From positions 1 through 19,745 of the forward strand of contig DATBWZ010000094.1 in assembly GCA_036514535.1 (NCBI GenBank): 19,745 nucleotides of DNA. The letters run 5' to 3'. The notes under the pieces are model-generated. The model had not been told where the DNA came from. It worked only from the letters and a program-made list of their open reading frames with translations, and made no database searches. This document shows, in pieces, positions 14,205 to 19,745 of this stretch (the first letter of the stretch is position 1; each line of letters opens with the position of its first letter). The position numbers and the translations under genes are program-made. Source of the DNA: DATBWZ01 sp036514535 (lineage in GTDB: Bacteria; JAMCPX01; DATBWZ01).

Positions 14205-15096
14205 GATATTAGAGAAACACCTTGATGATTTTATAAATTATTTGCTGGCTGAGCGCGGACTTTCCAGAAATACGGCTGAGGCCTATAACAGGGATATTTT
14301 AAAATTTTTTGATTTTCTTGAGAAAAAAAGTATTACAACTATAGGAGCAATAACGCGGAGTTATGTCATAGGATTTCTTGGTGAACTTAATGTTCAAAGG
14401 CTGAAACCTCAATCCATCAGCAGGGCGCTGGTAGCGGTAAGGATGTTTTTCAAGTATCTTAAATCGGAAGAGATTATTGCAAAAAATCCCGCAGCCCTGA
14501 TTGAGAATATGAAGATTAAAAAGGCGCTGCCAAGGGTTATGCTCCTTTCCGATATAATGAGTATCATAAAGTCAATCCCGGAAGATACCCCGGCTGGGCT
14601 GAGGGACAGGGCGATGATAGAGTTGCTTTATGCTTCAGGGCTGAGGGTCAGTGAGCTTGTTAACCTGAAACTTGGCGACTTGGACCTGAATGTGGGTTAC
14701 GCAAGGGTTTTGGGAAAGGGAGCAAAAGAAAGAATTGTGCCAATTGGCGGGTTCGCCACTGCAAGGGTGAGGAAATATCTTGATGTCGCACGGATAAAGC
14801 TTCAGGGCAACAGGCTCTCCGAGCATATCTTTATAAACAGGCTGGGCAAGAGGTTCACCAGGCAGGGCTTTTGGCTCCTTCTTAAAAAGTATGCAATGAT
14901 TGCAGGAATAAAGGCAAAAGTAACCCCGCATATTTTCAGGCATTCCTTCGCTACACATATGCTTGAGGGCGGGGCGGACCTAAGAACGCTACAAGCTATG
15001 CTGGGACATTCTGACATCTCCACTACACAGGTTTACACGCATGTCAGTGCTGAGCATCTTAGAAAAATTTATAAGCGTGCTCACCCGAGGGCATAA
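14197..15096 (+). CDS. xerD: Site-specific tyrosine recombinase XerD
   Basis: A chromosome-dimer resolving recombinase acting at dif with XerC and FtsK. From ATG 14197 it has 299 residues. The N-terminal SAM-like DNA-binding domain covers about 8-95 (LSRNTAEAYNRDI), and the catalytic domain about 110-299. Catalytic residues are Arg 150 (SGLRVSEL), Lys 174 (GKGAKE), His 245 and Arg 248 (PHIFRHSFATH), His 271 (LGHSDI) and Tyr 280 (TQVYTH). The C-terminus HPRA is the XerD-type ending. ATG 14191 is in frame two codons earlier, but AAGGGA at 14185-14190 is well spaced (6 nt) only for ATG 14197. It overlaps the end of glnD. Its setting among housekeeping genes argues against a phage or integron integrase. 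No dif site was recognised in the window. Confidence 0.94.
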   Translation: MSEILEKHLDDFINYLLAERGLSRNTAEAYNRDILKFFDFLEKKSITTIGAITRSYVIGFLGELNVQRLKPQSISRALVAVRMFFKYLKSEEIIAKNPAALIENMKIKKALPRVMLLSDIMSIIKSIPEDTPAGLRDRAMIELLYASGLRVSELVNLKLGDLDLNVGYARVLGKGAKERIVPIGGFATARVRKYLDVARIKLQGNRLSEHIFINRLGKRFTRQGFWLLLKKYAMIAGIKAKVTPHIFRHSFATHMLEGGADLRTLQAMLGHSDISTTQVYTHVSAEHLRKIYKRAHPRA

Positions 15097-16344
15097 ATGC
15101 GACTTGAAGTGTTTGAAAAACTTCCCTCTGATGTTGCCGAGATTCTGGAATTCATCCAGAAAACAGGCTGGAGGCAGGATCGGAAAATATATCTTGTTGG
15201 AGGCGTTGTAAGGGACATTCTGCTCGGCCGGGATTCACAGGATATAGATATTGTTGTTGAAGGGCATGCGAGCGCCGTTGCCCGCGAGACGGCGAAAAGA
15301 TACAACGCAGAAATAGTGGAACACCCGCGTTTTCTTACAGCAACAGTAAAATTCAGATGGGGGGAGGTTGATTTTTCCACAGCGCGAAGGGAGCGTTACC
15401 CAAAGCCTGCCTCGCTTCCGGATGTGGAGCCTGGCAGGATTGAAGACGATCTGAAACGCAGGGATTTTAGTATAAACGCTATTGCGGTGAACCTTAACAG
15501 CGAGGGGCTTTTTTCGGTTCTTGACCCGTTTCACGGCGTTGAGGATCTGAGATCCGGAATAATGCGCATTCTTCACAGGAAGAGTTTTACAGATGATCCG
15601 ACAAGGGCGTTCAGAGCGATAAGATACATGGCAAGATTCGGATTCAATATGGAGCCTCTCACAAAAAGGTTATTGGCAGAAGCCAGGGACAATGAGGTTT
15701 TAAATAATCTGACAGGTTCAAGAATATTCAATGAAATGAAGCTCCTGCTGTCAGAACCGGCGCCGGATATCTGCGTAATTTTGCTGAAGAAATACGGAAT
15801 TCTCCGGTTTTTTTCAGAGCATCTGACTATCACATCAAAGATGCTGAAAACTCTTTCAAGAATTAGCCAGATAGTAAACGAATTCCCGTTGATTGAGAAA
15901 TGGCGGGTCTGCATGATAGCGCTCCTTAAAGGATCGGGAGAGAATAGGATAAAGGATACTATAAAAATGTATCCAGTTGATGCAAGGCTGAAGCAGTGCC
16001 TTGAACTGTTAGAAGATTTTAATTATACACTTAAGGTGATCGGTGGCAAAAAAATTAAAAACAGCAGACTCTACGAATTGCTGGAGAAATTTCCTGATGA
16101 ACTGATTCTTTACGGTATGGCTTATTCAGAGACTGCCGGTTTATGGAACAACCTGCAGAAGTTCCTCTCTGAACTTAAAGCAATGACTGCGCCGCTGGAT
16201 GGCGGAGATCTCAGGTCAATGGGAATACCTGCCGGCCCGGCATATTCAAAAATATTGAGAGAACTTTTGTTCAAACGACTGGACGGGGAGATCACGACAA
16301 AGAACGAAGCAAAGAAATTGGTAAAAGTTGTTAAAGGAGAATAA
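15097..16344 (+). CDS. tRNA nucleotidyltransferase / poly(A) polymerase family protein (class II)
   Basis: Adds CCA, or part of it, to tRNA 3' ends; 415 residues, cytoplasmic. Class II motifs are seen: A, LVGGVVRDILLG (33-44) with catalytic Asp 49 and Asp 51; B, RRDFSINAIA (121-130); C, LDPFHGVEDL (142-151); and D, DDPTRAFRAIR (166-176), which holds the nucleotide-templating residues. The rest is helical, and no HD phosphohydrolase domain is seen. The LPDVEPG...DDLKRRDF and DDPTRAFRAIR wording resembles, from memory, the A-adding enzymes of species that split CC- and A-addition, but without their DHH/CBS domains. CCA-adding, A-adding and poly(A) polymerase roles cannot be separated by eye. 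The ATG directly follows the xerD stop. The tRNA-Leu in this window lacks encoded CCA, so such an enzyme is needed. Confidence 0.92.
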   Translation: MRLEVFEKLPSDVAEILEFIQKTGWRQDRKIYLVGGVVRDILLGRDSQDIDIVVEGHASAVARETAKRYNAEIVEHPRFLTATVKFRWGEVDFSTARRERYPKPASLPDVEPGRIEDDLKRRDFSINAIAVNLNSEGLFSVLDPFHGVEDLRSGIMRILHRKSFTDDPTRAFRAIRYMARFGFNMEPLTKRLLAEARDNEVLNNLTGSRIFNEMKLLLSEPAPDICVILLKKYGILRFFSEHLTITSKMLKTLSRISQIVNEFPLIEKWRVCMIALLKGSGENRIKDTIKMYPVDARLKQCLELLEDFNYTLKVIGGKKIKNSRLYELLEKFPDELILYGMAYSETAGLWNNLQKFLSELKAMTAPLDGGDLRSMGIPAGPAYSKILRELLFKRLDGEITTKNEAKKLVKVVKGE

Positions 16345-16354
16345 CCCCAATTTA

Positions 16355-16383
16355 TAGACAAAAATTTTTATTTATGTTAATCT
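16355..16383 (+). promoter_or_regulatory. Candidate promoter of nadK-recN
   Basis: TAGACA (16355-16360; 5 of 6 bases) and TAATCT (16378-16383; about 3-4 of 6) are 17 bp apart in the 54-bp gap after the nucleotidyltransferase gene. The predicted transcript would have a leader of about 8-10 nt before ATG 16399 without a Shine-Dalgarno. The AAGGAG at about 16333-16338 is too far upstream and lies inside the preceding gene. Readthrough from the upstream operon is also possible. Confidence 0.35.
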
Positions 16384-16398
16384 CAATCTAAGAATTTT

Positions 16399-17250
16399 AT
16401 GAAAATTGGTATTGTAGGCAAGCTTACAAAGAAAGAAAATGCTCCGGTAATCTCAGATATTGTAAAATGGCTGGAGTCCAAGGGGTCTACCCCTGTTCTT
16501 GACAGCGAACTTGCCGAGTTTATAGGCTCTAAAGGCGGGATTCCGAAAAGCAAATTGCCGGCGAATATTGATATTATGCTGGTCCTTGGTGGAGATGGAA
16601 CATTTTTAAGCGCGGCGAGACTATTGAATCAACAAAATGTTCCCATTCTGGGGGTTAATCTTGGCGGACTGGGTTTTCTTACCGAGGTTTCACTGAATGA
16701 GGTAAAGGTTGTTCTTGAGAGCGTTATCCAAGGCGAATTTGCCACAGAGAACAGAATGCTGCTCAATGTTCATGTCCACAGACACAGTGAAAGAATCGCG
16801 GATTATGTGGTATTTAACGATGTTGTGATCAATAAAGGCGCAATTGCACGGATAATTCAACTTGATATGCACATTGATGGCAATTATGTATGCACTTTCA
16901 GGGCTGATGGCCTGATTGTTTCAACGCCAGTTGGCTCGACCGCATATTCACTCTCTGCCGGAGGTCCCATTGTGCATTCAGCAATGAATTCCGTGATAAT
17001 AACCCCGATATGTCCGCACTCGCTTACTAACAGACCGCTGGTAATACCCGACAGTTCCAGGGTTGATATTACAGCAAAAATTACAAATGGCGAGGTCTTT
17101 CTGACCCTTGACGGGCAGGTTGGATTTTCCATAAATGAGAGCGATGTTATTGAAGTGAAAAAGGCGGCGTCGGAACTAAAGGTTATAAAATCGCCTACCA
17201 GAAATTATTATGAACTGCTTCGGACAAAACTGCGTTGGGGTGAGTTCTGA
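16399..17250 (+). CDS. nadK: NAD kinase
   Basis: Phosphorylates NAD to NADP with ATP or polyphosphate in the cytoplasm. It has 283 residues, the usual bacterial length. The diagnostic GGDGTFLSAARLL segment (64-76, catalytic Asp 66), NLGGLGFLTE (87-96) and the Gly-rich block TPVGSTAYSLSAGGPIV (176-192) are all present. The usual NE motif reads ND (140-141) in VVFNDVVIN, a common variant in this family. ATG 16399 is the first in-frame start near the conserved MKIGIVG beginning; no Shine-Dalgarno was found. recN follows 3 bp after the stop, an arrangement found in many bacteria. Confidence 0.96.
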   Translation: MKIGIVGKLTKKENAPVISDIVKWLESKGSTPVLDSELAEFIGSKGGIPKSKLPANIDIMLVLGGDGTFLSAARLLNQQNVPILGVNLGGLGFLTEVSLNEVKVVLESVIQGEFATENRMLLNVHVHRHSERIADYVVFNDVVINKGAIARIIQLDMHIDGNYVCTFRADGLIVSTPVGSTAYSLSAGGPIVHSAMNSVIITPICPHSLTNRPLVIPDSSRVDITAKITNGEVFLTLDGQVGFSINESDVIEVKKAASELKVIKSPTRNYYELLRTKLRWGEF

Positions 17251-17253
17251 TAA

Positions 17254-18912
17254 ATGCTTGCAGAACTCTTCGTAAAAAATTTCGCCATAATTAATGAACT
17301 TGCGTTGACGCTGGAAAGGGGATTTAATGCGTTTACTGGCGAAACGGGCGCAGGAAAATCTATCATTGTTGATGCCCTTGAGATGACAGTTGGCGGGAGG
17401 GCCGATGCGGATGTTGTCAGAACCGGATGCGAGGAGGCAGAGGTAACGGCCCGTTTTGATTTGTCCGGACATCCTGAAATTATTGGAATGTTAAAGGATA
17501 GAGGGATTAGCAGCGGCGGGGAGGTGATTTTCAGAAGGGTGATAACCAATGCAGGTAAAAGCAGGTCTTATATAAATGAAAAGATCTGCACTCTTGGTCT
17601 GCTGAAGGATATAGGAGAGAAGGTGCTTGATATCCACGGCCAGCATCAACACCAGAGCCTTTTGCATATTGAAACACATATTGATTATCTTGATCGGTTC
17701 GGCGGCCTAATCAAAATGCGCGAAGAACTGGCCGGAATGTATTACAACTGGAAGTCAATAAGAGAAAAGATTGACCTGTTGAAAGAGCAGGAAAAACAGA
17801 AGGCGGAAAAAGAGGATTTTTTAAGGTTTCAGTTAAAGGAGATCGCCGATGCGAATCTGAAGCAGGATGAAGAAACTGCGCTCAAGGAGGAAAGGCAGAT
17901 CCTTCTGAACGCTGAAAGGTTAAGCAACTTCGTTCACGATGGCTTTGATAAGATATATTCAGGGGAAGGGTCGGTTATTGAAACGCTTTCTGCATTCGGT
18001 AAAAAATTGACGGATATTTCAAAAATAGATTCCTCCTTTTCATCTCTTGATCCGCTGATTGCTGATTGCCTTATGCAGCTGGAGGAAGTCTCCTCATTTC
18101 TGCGGGGTTATGATGAAAAATTAAATTTTCACCCCTCAAGGCTTGAAGATATTGATGAAAGACTTACGCTTATAAACAGGCTAAAAAAGAAATACGGAGA
18201 CAGCGTTGAGGATGTCATCGGGAAATTGGAAAAATTTAAAATCGAGCTGGATGGGCTGGAGACGGTATCTGAAAGTCTTAAAAAACTTGAGGCTGAGGAT
18301 GCTGCGGCATTTGAAAAATTAATAAAAGCATCTGCGGAGATCAGCAATCTGCGCGTAAAGGCTGCAAAGAATTTTAAAAAGAAGATTGAAGCGGAGCTCC
18401 ATAATCTTGGAATGGATAAGGCCAGGCTTGAGATTTCCTTTATAAAAACAGAAATGACCCCTTTTGGCATTGACGGCGTTGAATTTCTGATTGCTCCGAA
18501 TCAGGGCGAAGATATGCGGCCGCTTGTAAAAATAGCATCCGGCGGAGAGCTATCCAGGATTATGCTTGCTCTGAGACGGGTACTATCAGGTTTTTCCGGG
18601 GTTCCGGTGCTTGTATTTGACGAAATAGATTCTGGTATAGGCGGGAGCGTTGCTGATTCTGTTGGCAGGAACTTAAAGATGATTGCCCGTGAGCATCAGG
18701 TTCTATGCGTTACTCACCTTCCTCAGATTGCCTGCTATGCAGATAATCATTATACCGTCTGGAAGACCGGGGAAAGCAATCGTACTGTTACAAGGGTGAA
18801 ATTAATGACCAAATCGGAAAGGATTGATGAGCTTGCAAAGATGGCAGGCGGTTTGCTTCTTACGCCTAAATCAAGGGAATATGCCAGGGAACTACTGGAG
18901 AGGGCGGGTTAA
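17254..18912 (+). CDS. recN: DNA repair protein RecN
   Basis: An SMC-like ATPase for double-strand break repair, acting on the nucleoid with RecA. It has 552 residues, the usual length. The N-terminal head has FNAFTGETGAGKSIIVDAL with Walker A at 29-36 and the family segment DIHGQHQHQSLL (about 126-137). Long coiled-coil arms cover about 155-220 and 290-375. The C-terminal head has the ABC signature SGGELSRIMLAL near 429-440 and Walker B VLVFDEIDSGIGG near 452-464, then CVTHLPQIA. ATG 17254 is 3 bp after the nadK stop; a purine-rich GGGGTGAG about 10 nt upstream may act as Shine-Dalgarno. No SOS (LexA) box was recognised upstream, so damage induction is not evident. Confidence 0.96.
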   Translation: MLAELFVKNFAIINELALTLERGFNAFTGETGAGKSIIVDALEMTVGGRADADVVRTGCEEAEVTARFDLSGHPEIIGMLKDRGISSGGEVIFRRVITNAGKSRSYINEKICTLGLLKDIGEKVLDIHGQHQHQSLLHIETHIDYLDRFGGLIKMREELAGMYYNWKSIREKIDLLKEQEKQKAEKEDFLRFQLKEIADANLKQDEETALKEERQILLNAERLSNFVHDGFDKIYSGEGSVIETLSAFGKKLTDISKIDSSFSSLDPLIADCLMQLEEVSSFLRGYDEKLNFHPSRLEDIDERLTLINRLKKKYGDSVEDVIGKLEKFKIELDGLETVSESLKKLEAEDAAAFEKLIKASAEISNLRVKAAKNFKKKIEAELHNLGMDKARLEISFIKTEMTPFGIDGVEFLIAPNQGEDMRPLVKIASGGELSRIMLALRRVLSGFSGVPVLVFDEIDSGIGGSVADSVGRNLKMIAREHQVLCVTHLPQIACYADNHYTVWKTGESNRTVTRVKLMTKSERIDELAKMAGGLLLTPKSREYARELLERAG

Positions 18913-18913
18913 A

Positions 18914-19444
18914 ATGGGACTTATACGCAAAGCAAAAATGTGCGATGTTCCTCAGATTCAGAATATAATAGAATCTTTTGCAAAGCGCGGAGAGATGCTG
19001 CCGCGTTCGCTGCTTGAGCTGTATGAAAACCTCAGGGATTTTTTCGTATATGAGGAAAACAGTCAAGGAACAGTCGGAGTATGTTCATTGCATTTTGGAT
19101 GGGAGAATCTTGCCGAAATCAGATCCCTTGCGGTAAAGGATACCTTCCAGAACAGGGGCATTGGAGCCAAGCTTGTAAGGGTTTGTATTTCCGAAGCAAG
19201 GGCATTCGGAATCAGAAGGATTTTCTCCCTCACCTATAAGCCGGAGTATTTTTTAAAATTCGGGTTCAAATCAATTGAAAAAGAATTGCTGCCACAGAAG
19301 ATATGGTCAGATTGCATGCGATGTCCTGAATTTCCCAAATGCAACGAGGTTGCTATATCTCTTGATCTTGAAAGACCATTTATTGAGGATGCATACCAGA
19401 TACCACTTATAACGGCTGGAAACAATGAAAAACAGGACAATTGA
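18914..19444 (+). CDS. GNAT N-acetyltransferase, ArgA-like short amino-acid acetyltransferase
   Basis: A 176-residue GNAT protein that probably makes N-acetylglutamate from acetyl-CoA and glutamate, the first step of arginine synthesis. It resembles the short kinase-free ArgA proteins of delta-proteobacteria and relatives. The N-terminal IRKAKMCDVPQI block, MLPRSLLELYENLRDFFV (28-45) and the acetyl-CoA loop RSLAVKDTFQNRGIG (70-84) are typical. A conserved WSDCMRCPEFPKC segment carries Cys 134, 137 and 143 (C-x2-C-x5-C), which may be structural or metal-binding. The open frame extends upstream to 18824 inside recN, but ATG 18914 follows the recN stop by 1 bp, has GGAGAGGG upstream and begins at the family's conserved start. 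No other arginine gene is adjacent, so the substrate is inferred from family resemblance. Confidence 0.85.
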   Translation: MGLIRKAKMCDVPQIQNIIESFAKRGEMLPRSLLELYENLRDFFVYEENSQGTVGVCSLHFGWENLAEIRSLAVKDTFQNRGIGAKLVRVCISEARAFGIRRIFSLTYKPEYFLKFGFKSIEKELLPQKIWSDCMRCPEFPKCNEVAISLDLERPFIEDAYQIPLITAGNNEKQDN

Positions 19445-19745
19445 CAGTCTTGATTCCATGGCCGAGTTGTTATCCAGCCGCGTCGGGGATTGGGAGATCT
19501 TCAATATGAGGACGGAATCAACTCAGGTTGAAGCAAAGGGTGGAGAGATAGAATGTCGTTCTACCGGGATAGTTGATGGAATAGCGTTAAGGGTAATAAA
19601 AAGTGGCAGAATGGGTTTTTCTTGTATGGGCGCCGGTATGGATTTTCCCAATGCAATAGATAATGCATTATCCATTGCAGAACATGGAGAAAAGGCCGCC
19701 AATACTTTATTTGCTTCTGGAAATGGAATAAGGATTGAAAAGGGC
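19425..19745 (+). CDS. pmbA: TldE/PmbA-type metalloprotease-related protein, N-terminal part
   Basis: The first 107 codons of a gene running off the window. The TldD/TldE pair forms a cytoplasmic protease that degrades unfolded peptides and matures some ribosomally made peptides such as microcin B17; TldE itself lacks the metal site. The visible part shows the N-terminal TldD/PmbA domain pattern: an early helix, WEIFNMRTESTQVEAKGGEIE, then GIALRVIKSGRMGFS, which matches the GIALRV...GR.GFS block of the family, then a helix with DFPNAIDNAL. It starts at ATG 19425 and overlaps the acetyltransferase gene by 20 bp; TGGA about 7 nt upstream is a weak Shine-Dalgarno. TldD versus TldE cannot be decided because the HExxxH region lies beyond the window; the GIALRV/MGFS form favours PmbA/TldE. 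Confidence 0.8.
   Translation, partial: MKNRTIDSLDSMAELLSSRVGDWEIFNMRTESTQVEAKGGEIECRSTGIVDGIALRVIKSGRMGFSCMGAGMDFPNAIDNALSIAEHGEKAANTLFASGNGIRIEKG

Noticed and set aside
18824..18913. Upstream extension of the acetyltransferase inside recN
   Set aside because: The 30 extra residues read the recN C-terminal coding region in another frame, and the conserved GNAT start is at ATG 18914.

Overview
The window is chromosomal housekeeping sequence from a diderm (Gram-negative-type) bacterium of moderate, fairly AT-leaning base composition. The evidence is FtsX, an EnvC-like activator, an AMIN/Amidase_3 amidase, GlnD, TldE/PmbA and an ArgA-like GNAT. The gene set and protein style suggest Nitrospirota or a deltaproteobacterial (Desulfobacterota-like) lineage. 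That placement is from memory of the families and was not tested. No mobile element, CRISPR array, rRNA or phage gene was seen.

Layout. (1) 1-1455: the end of a tryptophan operon, with a partial trpD overlapping trpC; trpF/B/A do not follow. (2) 1475-1597: a near-perfect sigma-70 promoter and a tRNA-Leu(UAG) gene without an encoded CCA. (3) 1677-7813: one tight co-directional run made of a small conserved protein of unknown function, a two-subunit (split) transketolase, ftsE, ftsX, an envC-like gene and a ctpA-type protease. Spacing is overlapping or within 14 bp throughout. (4) 7988-8287: a small Cys/Trp-rich 'two-CW'-type protein, convergent with (5) a B12-binding-domain radical SAM enzyme on the minus strand (8302-9708). 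(6) 9709-9855: a 147-bp divergent promoter region with a perfect 10-bp AT-rich inverted repeat. (7) 9856-16344: a TPR-AMIN-Amidase_3 amidase, glnD, xerD and a tRNA nucleotidyltransferase, all touching or overlapping. (8) 16399 to the end: nadK, recN, an argA-like acetyltransferase and the start of tldE/pmbA.

How the genes fit together. FtsEX, the EnvC-like protein and the amidase make a complete peptidoglycan-splitting module for cell separation: an ATP-driven conformational switch, a periplasmic activator with a degraded zinc site, and an amidase that keeps its zinc ligands and has a long inserted segment where E. coli amidases carry a regulatory helix. The tRNA nucleotidyltransferase is relevant because the tRNA-Leu here needs CCA added after transcription.

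The most interesting pattern is at the promoters. At four genes that start transcription units (1677, 7988, 9708 minus, 9856) a -10-like hexamer ends only 5-8 nt before the start codon, with no Shine-Dalgarno sequence between. A fifth (nadK, 16399) has a similarly short leader with no Shine-Dalgarno. Some internal operon genes, such as ctpA, have good Shine-Dalgarno sites. This suggests leaderless or near-leaderless mRNAs at operon heads. I did not find a clear new multi-gene system; the best open questions are this promoter pattern, the unknown protein at the head of the transketolase/FtsEX run, and the two-CW/radical SAM pair.
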